Below the pieces are notes generated by a model. The model was given only the letters and a program-made list of their open reading frames with translations. It did no database searches and was not told where the DNA came from. The translations under genes and the position numbers were made by a program. From positions 1 through 38,661 of the forward strand of contig DAHXNV010000018.1 of assembly GCA_027365225.1 (NCBI GenBank): 38,661 nt of DNA, written 5' to 3'. This stretch comes from Gammaproteobacteria bacterium. Its GTDB lineage: Bacteria; Pseudomonadota; Gammaproteobacteria; Steroidobacterales; Steroidobacteraceae. Positions 9,364-17,419 of the stretch are shown piece after piece. Positions within the stretch are counted from its first letter, which is position 1. Every line of letters begins with the position of its first letter.

Positions 9364-9918
9364 ATGCAAGTCCCCGGCGTGTCTCGATCCGTTCTCGCGG
9401 CGCTGGTCGCGATGATGCTCTCGGCGCCCGTCTTTGCGGCCTCGGCCTCGGCGCCGGTGCAGGCCGTCTGGGTGCCCCGCCACGTGTACTTCGTCTACAG
9501 AGGCTTCACGGTGCACTACAGCTGCAGCGGCCTGCGCGATGAAATCGTGCGGCTGCTGACCCGGCTCGGCGCACGGGATCTGAACGTCCGCTCCGTGGGT
9601 TGCATGCGCCCCGAGGGTCCGGCGCGTTTCCCCGGAGTGGATGTGAGCATGCGGGTGCTGGCGCCGGCCGCTCGGGCCGCCGCAGGGGCGCCGCGTCTCG
9701 CGGCCCACTGGAAGAAGGTGGTGCTGCTGTCGGGCAGCGGCTACCGCGCAGGCGGACAATGCGAGCTGATGACGCAGTTTCGTCATACGTTCCTGCCGGT
9801 TTTCGACGCCCGGGCCATCCACCTGCGGGCGACATGCGTACCGCACCAGATCACCCCGGGCACTCACCTCAGCGCCGAGGTTCTCTTCCCGCACGCCGCG
9901 CGGTCCCGGGCGCACTGA
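9364..9918 (+). CDS. Exported four-cysteine protein, tandem paralog 1
   Basis: This 184-residue protein has a signal peptide (VLAALVAMMLSAPVFAASA, cleavage likely after AAS or VFA). The mature region holds exactly four cysteines, in YSCSGL, VGCMRP, GQCELM and ATCVPH, suggesting two disulfides in the periplasm. It aligns end to end with the next gene, sharing QAVWVPRHVYF/QAAWVTRHVQL, RLGARDLNVRSVGC/RLGARDLKVRSVGC, APAARAAAGAP/VPAARAAAGAP and FRHTFLPVF/FRRTFLPVF. The start follows GGAGGA in a leader nearly identical to the paralog's. No known family is recognised and no catalytic motif is apparent. Confidence 0.8.
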   Translation: MQVPGVSRSVLAALVAMMLSAPVFAASASAPVQAVWVPRHVYFVYRGFTVHYSCSGLRDEIVRLLTRLGARDLNVRSVGCMRPEGPARFPGVDVSMRVLAPAARAAAGAPRLAAHWKKVVLLSGSGYRAGGQCELMTQFRHTFLPVFDARAIHLRATCVPHQITPGTHLSAEVLFPHAARSRAH

Positions 9919-9985
9919 GCGCAAGGCCGCTGCCGCCGGGCGGGGTTATACTGCCAGGGTCGGGGGGATTTTGGAGGAAGCCGCT

Positions 9986-10543
9986 ATGCGCGTCGCCACC
10001 GTATCTCGATCCGTTCTCGCGGCCCTGGCCGCGATGGCTCTGTCCACCCTCGCACCCGCCTTCGCAGCACCGCCGCCGGTGCAGGCCGCCTGGGTGACGC
10101 GCCACGTGCAGCTCTTCTATCAGAGCTTTACGACGCACTACACCTGTGGCGGTCTGCGCAGTGAGATCACGCACCTGTTGAGCCGGCTCGGCGCCCGGGA
10201 TCTGAAGGTCCGCAGCGTCGGCTGTGTGCGGGCCGTGGGTCCGGAGCCTTCCCCCGGGGTGGATGTGACCATGCAGGTGCTGGTGCCGGCCGCCCGGGCG
10301 GCCGCAGGCGCTCCGCACGTCGAGGCCCACTGGCGCAAGGTCGTGCTGATCTCGGGCATGGCCCACTTCAGCCAGGCGGGCGATTGCGACCTTGCCGAGC
10401 AGTTCCGCCGCACGTTTCTTCCGGTTTTCGCCACCCGCAAGGTGGTTCTGCACGCCAGTTGCGTGCCGCATCAGATGGATCTAGGGACTTACCTCAGCGC
10501 GGAGGTGTTGGTCGCGGACTCGCCGGCGCCTCCGAGCCATTGA
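9986..10543 (+). CDS. Exported four-cysteine protein, tandem paralog 2
   Basis: This is a 185-residue paralog of the preceding gene, in the same direction after 67 bp. The signal peptide (VLAALAAMALSTLAPAFA) is followed by a mature domain with the same four cysteines (YTCGGL, VGCVRA, GDCDLA, ASCVPH). Positions flanking the cysteines and the RLGARDL and FLPVF blocks are conserved, while surface-like loops differ, pointing to an old duplication kept under selection. Its own -10-like TATACT lies at 9947-9952 and a GGAGGA ribosome site precedes the ATG. The role in the envelope is unknown. Confidence 0.8.
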   Translation: MRVATVSRSVLAALAAMALSTLAPAFAAPPPVQAAWVTRHVQLFYQSFTTHYTCGGLRSEITHLLSRLGARDLKVRSVGCVRAVGPEPSPGVDVTMQVLVPAARAAAGAPHVEAHWRKVVLISGMAHFSQAGDCDLAEQFRRTFLPVFATRKVVLHASCVPHQMDLGTYLSAEVLVADSPAPPSH

Positions 10544-10574
10544 GGGCCCGCGCGCGGCCGAATCAAACCCCGAG

Positions 10575-11393
10575 TCAATTCGGCGGGTTGCTGCCTGGGT
10601 TCTGATCCTGCAACGGGAAGGCTTGAGCCCCGGAGTTCGTCTGCGGCTGCGCGGCGGGTGTCGCCGGGGTCGCCGGGGCGGTGGCCTGCGCCGGTCCTGG
10701 CGCCAAGCTGGCGGCCGCGTCCACCGCGTCGACGAAGCTGGTCGCGGCCGAGTTGCCGGTGGTGACCGCGCCGGAGAGAATCTGCGAGACCCGTACGTGC
10801 GGCTCGTGATAGAACGCGGCGTCCGCGCTGTGATCGGCGGTCAGCTCCGCGCCGTTGACCGAGACTCCCGCGAACAGGCCCTCGGTGTGGGAGTAAGAAT
10901 ACACGGCGGCGTTGAACGTCTGAACTGTGGCCGCGGATGCTTCCCGCCCGACCGGGCCGGCCGCCACGGAGGCGTCGGCGCCGAGGGTGACCTTGCCGCC
11001 ACTCAGGCCGGCCACGCCCTTGCGCGAGGTGAACACCAGCACCAAGTCGGTCTTCTGCACGCCCCATTGGAAGCCGAAGCTGCCGCCGGCGAGGGTGATG
11101 AACACCGGGCTGGAGAAACCGCCGTTCGGCGTGCGCGCCACGAGCACGCCATGGCCGAAGCGGCCCCCGAAGAAGAACGCCACCTTGGTCAGACCGGGGA
11201 TCACGGCGACCGCGTAGGCGCGCTGCAGCAGCCAGCGCGGGATACCCTGGTCGCGCGGACCCCTCAGATCGTTCAGGACCTGAGTCGCCAGCAGCAGGCG
11301 ACCCTCCTGCCGCGCCTGGGCGTGTGCCACGACGGTCGCCAGCGCGAACAGCATCCCGGCCAGCGCTGGAAGTACACGGGAACGAATGCGCAT
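10575..11393 (-). CDS. SYLF-domain (YSC84/DUF500 family) exported protein
   Basis: This 272-residue protein begins with a signal peptide (VLPALAGMLFALATVVAHAQA). The SYLF (YSC84) domain shows the typical sequence run: AVAVIPGLTKVAFFFGGRFGHG, a Gly-rich strand FITLAGGSFGFQWGVQ, then TDLVLVFTSRKGVAGLSGGK and VTLGADASVAAGPVGR. In eukaryotes the domain binds phosphoinositides; in bacteria it is exported and its role is poorly defined. A low-complexity Pro/Ala/Gln tail of about 45 residues ends the protein. I start at the ATG before the signal peptide, not at an upstream in-frame codon. It is codirectional with the GNAT gene, 173 bp away, so it may have its own promoter. Confidence 0.87.
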   Translation of the reverse strand: MRIRSRVLPALAGMLFALATVVAHAQARQEGRLLLATQVLNDLRGPRDQGIPRWLLQRAYAVAVIPGLTKVAFFFGGRFGHGVLVARTPNGGFSSPVFITLAGGSFGFQWGVQKTDLVLVFTSRKGVAGLSGGKVTLGADASVAAGPVGREASAATVQTFNAAVYSYSHTEGLFAGVSVNGAELTADHSADAAFYHEPHVRVSQILSGAVTTGNSAATSFVDAVDAAASLAPGPAQATAPATPATPAAQPQTNSGAQAFPLQDQNPGSNPPN

Positions 11394-11566
11394 GTCAGGG
11401 TTACTCCGAGGCTCGGGCGGATCGATCACGGCTCGTGGCTCAGGCGGTACAAACAACCACGACCGTCCTGATGCGCGCAGCTTACCTCAGAAGCCGCGGC
11501 GATGGGAGTTGACCGCGCACGCGCCGCGCGGTTCAGCGCTCGTTCAGACCCCGGAGTCTGTGCGCC

Positions 11567-12052
11567 TCATCCGCCGTCCGGACCGGCGAGTTGCTCGAGC
11601 GGCGCTCCGGTGAGCCGGAATACTCGCCAATCCTCGAGCGGTTGCGCGCCGAGACCGCGGTAGAAGGCGATCGCGCTCGTATTCCAGGCGAGGGCGGCCC
11701 AGTCCACGCGGGCGCACCGTCGCTCGATGGCTACACGCGCCAGGTGGCGCAGCAGCTGGCGGCCTATCCCGCGCCCGCGCGCCTGGGGTGTGACGTAGAG
11801 GTCCTCGAGGTACAGCCCGGGCCGCCCAGTGAATGTCGAGAAGTTTTGAAAGTACAGCGCGAAGCCGACCGGCACGCCCTCGAGGCGGGCGAGCAGCGCC
11901 TGCGCGCTCGGGCGCTCGCCAAACAAGGCCGCGCGCAGGTCGGCCTCGGTGGCGATGACCTCGTGCTCGAGGCGCTCGTAGCGGGCCAGCTCGCGGATGA
12001 ACCGCAGGATCTGGGGCACGTCGGCCTCGCAGGCCGGTTGGATCGCGAGCAT
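11567..12052 (-). CDS. GNAT N-acetyltransferase, diamine/spermidine acetyltransferase-like
   Basis: This 161-residue acetyltransferase carries the acetyl-CoA loop VTPQARGRGIGRQLL after the strand LYLEDLYV. The segment FSTFTGRPGLYLEDLYV matches the SSAT (spermidine/spermine N1-acetyltransferase) branch of GNAT enzymes, and WNTSAIAFYRGLGAQ is the usual C-terminal motif. A polyamine or other small amine is therefore the likely substrate, by family inference only. The ATG at 12052 lies 8 bp after the stop of the PEP-carboxylase-family gene, so the two are probably cotranscribed. A longer upstream frame would overlap that gene and is rejected. Confidence 0.85.
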   Translation of the reverse strand: MLAIQPACEADVPQILRFIRELARYERLEHEVIATEADLRAALFGERPSAQALLARLEGVPVGFALYFQNFSTFTGRPGLYLEDLYVTPQARGRGIGRQLLRHLARVAIERRCARVDWAALAWNTSAIAFYRGLGAQPLEDWRVFRLTGAPLEQLAGPDGG

Positions 12053-12060
12053 TGGCGTGT

Positions 12061-14778
12061 CTACCCCGTGCTTTGCAGGCCTTGGGCGATGCCCGCGATG
12101 CTGACCAACAACGCCTCGAACAGCTCGCGCTCGGCGCGCTCGCCGGCGCGCCACCGCCCCAGCAGGTCGACCTGCATCAGGTTCATCGGGTCGATGTACG
12201 GATTGCGCAAGCGGATGCTGCGCTGCAGCGTCGGGTCGTCGTCGAGCAACTCGGCGGCGCCCTTGAGCTTAAGCACCTGTTCGCGTGTCAGCAGGTACTC
12301 GGCGCGGATGAGCTCGGCGAACCGCAGCAGCTCCGCGGGCACGAGCGTGTGGTAGGCCGCGGCGATGTCCAGATCGGCGCGCGCCAGCATCGATTCGACC
12401 TCGTCGACGAGATTGCGCAGGAAGTACCACTGTTCGTACGCGGCGCGCACCGCGGGCGCGCCGTGGCGCTCGCTCGCGGCCCGCAAGCCCGAGCCGGCGC
12501 CGAACCAAGCCGGCAGCAGATGGCGCGTCTGCGTCCAGGCGAATACCCACGGCACCGGCAACAGCTTGGCGATGCCTTCACCCTCGTGACGGTGCACGGT
12601 GCGCGAGCCGACCTGCATGCGCTCGATGACGTCGATCGGCGTCACGGCGCGAAAGAACTCGTGGAAGCCGCGCTGCTCGTACACGAGCGAACGGTAGACC
12701 TCGCGACTGACCGCGGCGATGGTTGCGGCGCAGGCGATGTGTTCGGGCGCGGTGGGGCGCGCGGGGCGCTCGGCCGTCGCCAGGCTGAGCGCATGGAAGG
12801 CCCGCTCCAGGGTGCGCATGGCGATCGGTCGCAGGCCGTAGCCCTGGCGGATGGTCTCGCCCTGCTCGCGCAGGCGTAGCACCTGGTCGATGACTCCGGG
12901 AGGGGCGGAGCGCACCAGCCGGTCCACGCGCCCTCCGCCCCGTGCCAGGCTGGCGCCGCGCACGTGCATGAGCGTGAACTGCTGGCGGGCGGCTCCGAGC
13001 GTCTCGGCGAGCGCATGTTGCGCCTGATGAATCGCGAAGCGCGAGGCGCAGGGTCCGGCATCCATGTTGCTGTCGGAGTAGCCGATCAGCACATGCTGGT
13101 TGCCGCCACGGTTCTTGAGGTGACGCCGGTACACCGGCTCGGCGAGCAGCTGCTGCATGATCGCGCCGCTGCGCTCGAGCGCGGCGATCGATTCCAGCTG
13201 CGGGGCCACATCCAGCGCGACCTCGCCGGTGTCGCGGTCGAACACCGACGCCCAGCGGGCGAGCAGCAGGGCCGCGAGCACGTCGTCTACGCCTTCCGTG
13301 CCGCTCACCACGAACGAGCCGATTGCCTCGGCGCCGTAGCGGTGGCGCATTTGCGCGAAGGTCTCGAACACCGCGAGGTTGCGCCGCGCGAGCGCATCGA
13401 GCGCCACGCGTGGTCCGAGGTCTCTCTCGAGCGCCTCGATCAGCAGCCGGGTGCGCTCGGCGCTCGGGCGCCGCGCCCAGAGCGCATCGTCGCTGCCTTG
13501 CGCGATGATCCGATGCAGGACGCTGGCGTGCTGGCGCACATCCAGGCAGGCGAGGTGAAAGCCGAAGGTATCGATGCGGCGCAGCAGCCGGCGGATCTGA
13601 AACAGGCCGGCGTGCGCGCCCTGGTTGGCCTGCAGGCTGTCGGCGATCAGCTGTACGTCGTCGCGGAACTGGCGCGCGCTGCCGTAACCGTTGCCCCGGC
13701 CGTCCTGGGTTTCGCGCAGGCGCAGGGCGAGCTGCGAGAGGAACAGCCGGTAAGGCATCCGATCGCGGCGCCCGAGCGTGGCTGGGCGCGCCCCGGGGGC
13801 GAGCCGCGTGTAGTCCTCGATCCGCTGGCTCAGCTTGCGCGAGACCCCGATGCGTCGCTCACCCTGCGAGAGCCGCTCGGCGAGCTTCTGACACTCGGCA
13901 ATGTACGCGCCGAGGAGGATGTGTTGGTGGCGGGCCAGGGTCTCGCGGATCGTCTTGGCGTGCACGTCGGTATGGCCGTCCATGTCCCCGCCCACCCACG
14001 AGCCGAAGCGCACGATGCAGGGCAAGTCGAACGAGTCGCTCGGCACCGCGAAGACCTTGGCGAGCGCGAGCGCGATTTCCTCGTAGAGCGCCGGCACCAC
14101 GCGATACAGGATCTCGACCAGGTAGAACACGACCTGCTCGCGCTCATCGCCCACCGTGAGTTGCTTGCGCGGCAGCTCCTCGGTCTGCCACGCGGTGGTG
14201 AGCTCGAAGCGGATCGCATTCCACAGGCTGCGCAGCTCTGGCGGTATCAGCGTCGGGTCGAGGCGCTCGAGCAATCGCTCGGCGATCCGGTGCTGCTTGC
14301 GCAGCAGCGTGCGCCGCACCGCGTGCAGGGCATGGGCGGCGAACACCGGCTCGATGTGCAGCGAGCCGATGAGCGCGAGCGTTTCCTCGAGACTCATGCC
14401 GCGCTCGCGCAACTCGGCGATGGCGCTCTCCACGCCACCGGGTTGCGGATGCTCGGTGTCGCGGAAATACTCGCGGCGCCGGCGGATGCGGTGCACGCTC
14501 TCGGCGAGATTCATCGTGCGAAACCAGGTGGAGAAGGCGCGCAGCAGATCCCGGGCAAGCGCCGGGGAGCGCTCGCGAACGGAGGCGCAAAGCTCGGCAG
14601 CGGCCTGTGGATCGCCCTCGCGCCGGGCGATGGCCGCGCGGCGGTCGAGCTCGACCAGCTCGAACAGAGCCTCCCCGCCTTGCTCGCGCAGGACCTGTCC
14701 GATCAGCTCCCCGAGTGTATGCACGTCGGCGCGCAGGGCCGAGTGCTCGGGCGGAAATTGAATGTCACTTCGGTTCAC
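12061..14778 (-). CDS. Phosphoenolpyruvate carboxylase family protein with degenerate active site
   Basis: This intact 905-residue protein aligns over its full length with proteobacterial PEP carboxylase, closest from memory to the Xanthomonas type. Examples are FSTWFRTMNLAESVHRIRRR near 82, FAWTQTRHLLPAWFGAGSGL and SIRLRNPYIDPMNLMQVDLL. However, hallmark motifs are changed. TAHPTE is AAHALH (147-152, catalytic-type His 149 kept), DGNP is DGHT (267-270) and RQES is RQHA (415-418). SDSxKD is SDSNMD (568-573, the catalytic Lys replaced by Met 572) and HGRGGS is HVRGAS (605-610). The likely metal ligands (Glu 529, Asp 569) and two arginines (607, 613) remain, and the C-terminus is QSTG instead of QNTG. 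It is probably a repurposed or inactive homolog, so no ppc symbol is assigned. The start is GTG. Confidence 0.85.
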   Translation of the reverse strand: MNRSDIQFPPEHSALRADVHTLGELIGQVLREQGGEALFELVELDRRAAIARREGDPQAAAELCASVRERSPALARDLLRAFSTWFRTMNLAESVHRIRRRREYFRDTEHPQPGGVESAIAELRERGMSLEETLALIGSLHIEPVFAAHALHAVRRTLLRKQHRIAERLLERLDPTLIPPELRSLWNAIRFELTTAWQTEELPRKQLTVGDEREQVVFYLVEILYRVVPALYEEIALALAKVFAVPSDSFDLPCIVRFGSWVGGDMDGHTDVHAKTIRETLARHQHILLGAYIAECQKLAERLSQGERRIGVSRKLSQRIEDYTRLAPGARPATLGRRDRMPYRLFLSQLALRLRETQDGRGNGYGSARQFRDDVQLIADSLQANQGAHAGLFQIRRLLRRIDTFGFHLACLDVRQHASVLHRIIAQGSDDALWARRPSAERTRLLIEALERDLGPRVALDALARRNLAVFETFAQMRHRYGAEAIGSFVVSGTEGVDDVLAALLLARWASVFDRDTGEVALDVAPQLESIAALERSGAIMQQLLAEPVYRRHLKNRGGNQHVLIGYSDSNMDAGPCASRFAIHQAQHALAETLGAARQQFTLMHVRGASLARGGGRVDRLVRSAPPGVIDQVLRLREQGETIRQGYGLRPIAMRTLERAFHALSLATAERPARPTAPEHIACAATIAAVSREVYRSLVYEQRGFHEFFRAVTPIDVIERMQVGSRTVHRHEGEGIAKLLPVPWVFAWTQTRHLLPAWFGAGSGLRAASERHGAPAVRAAYEQWYFLRNLVDEVESMLARADLDIAAAYHTLVPAELLRFAELIRAEYLLTREQVLKLKGAAELLDDDPTLQRSIRLRNPYIDPMNLMQVDLLGRWRAGERAERELFEALLVSIAGIAQGLQSTG

Positions 14779-14789
14779 CGGTGCGCACG

Positions 14790-14795
14790 ATTGTA
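14790..14795 (-). promoter_or_regulatory. Possible -10 element for the PEP-carboxylase-family gene
   Basis: On the minus strand TACAAT lies 11 bases before the GTG start at 14778. No convincing -35 hexamer or Shine-Dalgarno sequence is visible. Transcription from here would give a leader of only about five bases. Confidence 0.35.
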
Positions 14796-14809
14796 GCGTA
14801 AGCGGCGGC

Positions 14810-14851
14810 CCGTCCGGTCAGCGCGACGCTCACGCCGCTCACACCGGACGG
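14810..14851. repeat. 9-bp inverted repeat in the intergenic region
   Basis: CCGTCCGGT at 14810-14818 and its exact complement ACCGGACGG at 14843-14851 flank a 24-base spacer, just upstream of the PEP-carboxylase-family gene. It could be an operator or an RNA stem. There is no T-tract. Confidence 0.4.
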
Positions 14852-14895
14852 CGCGGCGCGCGGAGACGCCCGCCGTGCCACGTTGATCAGACTTA

Positions 14896-14928
14896 AAACG
14901 AAAGAGCCCCGCGCGATGGCGGGGCTCT
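14896..14928 (-). terminator. Rho-independent terminator of the WAHKK-repeat gene
   Basis: A perfect 10-bp stem (AGAGCCCCGC at 14903-14912 with GCGGGGCTCT at 14919-14928) has a six-base loop. On the minus strand it is followed directly by TTTCGTTTTAA, a typical T-rich tail. It lies about 20 bp beyond the stop of the gene at 14949. Confidence 0.85.
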
Positions 14929-14948
14929 CGAGTCATCAGCACTGCCGC

Positions 14949-15239
14949 TTAGGCCGCTTTCTTCTTTTTCATCATCATCATCGTGTGTTTCATGGTCTTC
15001 TTCGGCGCCCACTTCTTGTGCATGGCACCCTGGTGAGCCCATTTCTTATGAGCCCAGGTCTTCTTGTGGGCCCACTTTTTCTGCAAGGCGCCCTTCTTGT
15101 GGGCCCAGGCCTTGTGCATGGCTTTATTCACGACATGCTGCGGGGCCGCGGCCGGAGCCGCGACGGCTGCAACGGGGGCCGCCATCAGAGAGCCGGCGAC
15201 CAGCAACGCGCCGAGGACAGGGCCGAGCTTCTTGAACAT
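14949..15239 (-). CDS. Secreted Lys/His/Trp-rich WAHKK-repeat peptide
   Basis: This 96-residue protein has a signal peptide (MFKKLGPVLGALLVAGSLMA, then an Ala/Pro/Val stretch). The mature tail is very basic and made of short repeats: KAWAHKK, KKWAHKK, TWAHKK, KWAHQ, KKWAPKK. It ends in MKHTMMMMKKKKAA. Lys, His, Trp and Met dominate; there is no Asp or Glu and no Cys in the tail. At DNA level CTTCTTGTGGGCCCA occurs exactly twice (15060-15074 and 15093-15107), so repeats have grown by duplication. I use the ATG at 15239; a TTG four codons upstream is also open. A strong terminator follows, supporting a real transcript. Envelope metal binding, surface charge or membrane interaction are possible roles; none is shown. 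Confidence 0.75.
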   Translation of the reverse strand: MFKKLGPVLGALLVAGSLMAAPVAAVAAPAAAPQHVVNKAMHKAWAHKKGALQKKWAHKKTWAHKKWAHQGAMHKKWAPKKTMKHTMMMMKKKKAA

Positions 15240-15367
15240 CGACGTCGCCAAGCGAGAGATTGAGCGGTTGACGAGTGCTCCGGGCGGTCGGCGCCGGAAC
15301 GGTACTGATTATCGCAGCAAAGGTTGCACCGCGACCGTGGATGACCAGAACGTAATGTTGTGGCGCC

Positions 15368-15913
15368 TTACTGTCCCTGAAAAGCGACAAGGCTGTGGAC
15401 GGGTACGTCGAGGGCTTGCAGGCGGCGGGCGCCGCCGAGCTCCGGCAGGTCGATGACGAAGCAAGCCGCGAGGATTTCGGCGCCGAGCCCGCGCAACAGC
15501 TTGACGGCGGCCTCGGCGGTTCCGCCAGTGGCGATGAGATCGTCGATCAGGAGCACCTGTTCGCCGGGCTCGATGGCATCGCGGTGCATTTCCATCTCGT
15601 CGAGACCGTACTCGAGCGAGTACGCCACGCGCACCGTCTCGTGCGGGAGCTTGCCCTTCTTGCGAATGGGAATGAAGCCGGCGCCGACCCGGTGCGCAAC
15701 CGCGCCGCCGAGGATGAATCCGCGTGCCTCGATGCCGGCGACGTGGCCGATCTGCCGATCGGCCCAGGGCCGCGAGAGCTCCGCGACAGCCAGTTGGAAC
15801 ATCGGCGCGTTGCCGAGCAGTGTGGTGATGTCGCGAAACAGAATGCCGGGCTTTGGGTAGTCCGGAACGCAGCGAATGGCGGTGCGCAGCGCTTGCAGGT
15901 CAGCGGAATCCAT
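15368..15913 (-). CDS. apt: Adenine phosphoribosyltransferase
   Basis: This 181-residue cytoplasmic enzyme would convert adenine and PRPP to AMP in purine salvage. It shows the family start [18 protein letters not shown], the segment [37 protein letters not shown] and the PRPP-binding loop [16 protein letters not shown] (residues 120-135). Length matches E. coli Apt (183). The ATG at 15913 gives the conserved N-terminus; an open frame continues upstream but runs into the divergent nitroreductase gene. Only 47 bp separate the two divergent starts, so their promoters must overlap. Confidence 0.95.
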   Translation of the reverse strand: MDSADLQALRTAIRCVPDYPKPGILFRDITTLLGNAPMFQLAVAELSRPWADRQIGHVAGIEARGFILGGAVAHRVGAGFIPIRKKGKLPHETVRVAYSLEYGLDEMEMHRDAIEPGEQVLLIDDLIATGGTAEAAVKLLRGLGAEILAACFVIDLPELGGARRLQALDVPVHSLVAFQGQ

Positions 15914-15960
15914 AGCGGGACTGTACACGGATTGGGCCTGAATTGTGTCATGATCGATCC

Positions 15961-16539
15961 ATGGAGGCGATCGATCTTCTTTTGAGCCGCCGCTCGGCGA
16001 CGGCCCTGCATGAGCCTGGACCCGACGCGGCAACTCTGGAGTTGCTGCTGGCCAGCGCAGCGCGGGCCCCCGATCACGGCCGGCTGCGCCCCTGGCGCTT
16101 CATCGTGATCCGGGACGCGGCGCGCGAGCGCTTTGGCGCGCTGCTCGCCGATCAGCTGCGCCGCGTGCGGCCCGCCGCCAGTCTCGAAGCGCTCGAGCAG
16201 GAGCGCTTGAAGGCGTTTCGCGCCCCGCTCATCATCGCCGTGGCGGCCGTGAAGGATCCACGTTCCAAGGTGCCGATGATCGAGCAGGTACTGTCGGCGG
16301 GAGCGGCGGCGCAGAACATTCTATTGGCGGCGCGCGCCCTGGGGTTCAATGCCGTATGGAAGACCGGAGGGGCCGCGTACGACGCTGAGGTCAAATGCGC
16401 CCTGGGCATCGCGCCTGCCGATGCACTGGTGGCCTTTCTCTACATCGGCACCGAGCCGCAGGGTCGGGACGCGCAAGCGCCCCGACTCGATTGGCAGGAT
16501 CGGGTGTCTTACTGGCAGGGGCCGGTGCTGAACGGCTAA
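15961..16539 (+). CDS. Nitroreductase family protein, YdjA-like
   Basis: This 192-residue FMN-binding protein has the N-terminal [10 protein letters not shown] (the RRS motif that contacts FMN phosphate), [17 protein letters not shown] and [23 protein letters not shown]. These match the small YdjA subgroup of nitroreductases (E. coli YdjA, 183 residues), which act as homodimers on unknown physiological substrates. The ATG at 15961 is chosen because it gives the family N-terminus. The stop overlaps the end of the convergent lipoprotein gene by 4 bp. Confidence 0.88.
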   Translation: MEAIDLLLSRRSATALHEPGPDAATLELLLASAARAPDHGRLRPWRFIVIRDAARERFGALLADQLRRVRPAASLEALEQERLKAFRAPLIIAVAAVKDPRSKVPMIEQVLSAGAAAQNILLAARALGFNAVWKTGGAAYDAEVKCALGIAPADALVAFLYIGTEPQGRDAQAPRLDWQDRVSYWQGPVLNG

Positions 16540-17192
16540 CGCGGCGGCACCGGATAGTGGGCGAAGATCTCCTGCACGGATCGCTCGATCGAGTGCCCCG
16601 GGTGGCTCATCATGCTGTGCGAGAGCGTCGAAGTGGCCGTGCCGCTCCAGACGACGGCGCGATCCGCGCGGTCGATCACCGAGATGGTCAGCGCTGACTT
16701 GGTCACGGTGTAGACGCCATTGTAGAAACCGCCGCCCCAGCCCCAGCCGCCTCCCCAGCCGCCTCCCCAGCCGCCGCCCCAGCCCCACGGGCCGTCGTCA
16801 TCGCCCCAGCCGCCCCAGCCCCAAGGGCCGCCCCAGGCGCCCCAGTAGGGTCCCATGGGGTATCCACCTTCGACGCGGCTGTGCACGCTGACTCGGAAAT
16901 CCACCAGCAGGTCAGGGTGAGCATTGGCGGACACCAGCGTATAGCCACGCGATTCCATCTCGCCCATGACATCCTGCTCGAGCAGCTGGGTCGTCAGCGA
17001 TTTGTACGGCCCGTGATCGGTGCCCGGATGGGCCACGTACGCGAACGTACGCGCGCTGGCGAGATTGGCCCCCAGGGCCATGCGCGTACGGATCACCGGT
17101 CCGGTCGCACATGCCGCCAGCATCAATGTGGCCCCGGCGGCCGCCAGCAGCCCGATGACTCTCGTTACTCGCATCACGGCCCTTGCGTCCAT
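16536..17192 (-). CDS. DUF4136-like lipoprotein with Gly/Trp-rich insert
   Basis: This 218-residue protein has a lipoprotein signal peptide ending in the lipobox LMLAAC. The body resembles DUF4136 proteins: RTFAYVAHPG, then HPDLLVDFRVSVHSRVE, and near the end ALTISVIDRADRAVVWSGTATSTL. Between these lies an unusual insert of about 40 residues made almost only of Gly, Trp and Pro with one Asp triplet (units such as GPWGWGG and GGGWGGG). At DNA level it is a run of near-identical 12-base units around 16740-16790. Two starts are possible (17192, with AGAGG upstream, or 17174). Probably anchored in the outer membrane; function unknown. Confidence 0.8.
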   Translation of the reverse strand: MDARAVMRVTRVIGLLAAAGATLMLAACATGPVIRTRMALGANLASARTFAYVAHPGTDHGPYKSLTTQLLEQDVMGEMESRGYTLVSANAHPDLLVDFRVSVHSRVEGGYPMGPYWGAWGGPWGWGGWGDDDGPWGWGGGWGGGWGGGWGWGGGFYNGVYTVTKSALTISVIDRADRAVVWSGTATSTLSHSMMSHPGHSIERSVQEIFAHYPVPPR

Positions 17193-17355
17193 TGTCTCTG
17201 CCTCTGGTAGATATGGACCCTTGAAACGTCCGAGGGTTCCGCCGGTTGACGCCGATCGGAGACGTGCCGGAATTGGTACCGTACGTTCCGCGACCGATCG
17301 TCCAAGGACGACTCTACACCGCCGGACCCGAAGTCGATAGCCGAGCCGCTGCGGT

Positions 17356-17401
17356 GGGCGAGCGTCGGAAACCGGGCCGCCGACAGGCCCGGGACTCGCC
17401 C
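17356..17401 (-). terminator. Nested inverted repeat after the glucoamylase gene, probable terminator
   Basis: An inner 7-bp stem (CCGGGCC 17372-17378 with GGCCCGG 17386-17392) is followed on the minus strand by TTTCC. An outer 7-bp stem (GGGCGAG 17356-17362 with CTCGCCC 17395-17401) encloses it. It lies about 20-60 bp beyond the glucoamylase stop at 17420. Confidence 0.45.
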
Positions 17402-17419
17402 GGCGCGCTCGTGAGTCGC

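Noticed and set aside
7953..9542. 529-codon plus-strand open frame across msrA
   Set aside because: It is out of frame with MsrA and the small membrane protein, both of which have clear family or membrane features and ribosome sites.
12964..14796. 610-codon plus-strand open frame opposite the PEP-carboxylase-family gene
   Set aside because: It mirrors the codon phase of the real minus-strand gene and its translation is Arg/Ala/Glu-rich with no domain; a GC-rich shadow.
15060..15107. CRISPR-like or short tandem repeat array
   Set aside because: The repeated 15-base units encode the WAHKK peptide repeats in frame and have no spacers of regular length.
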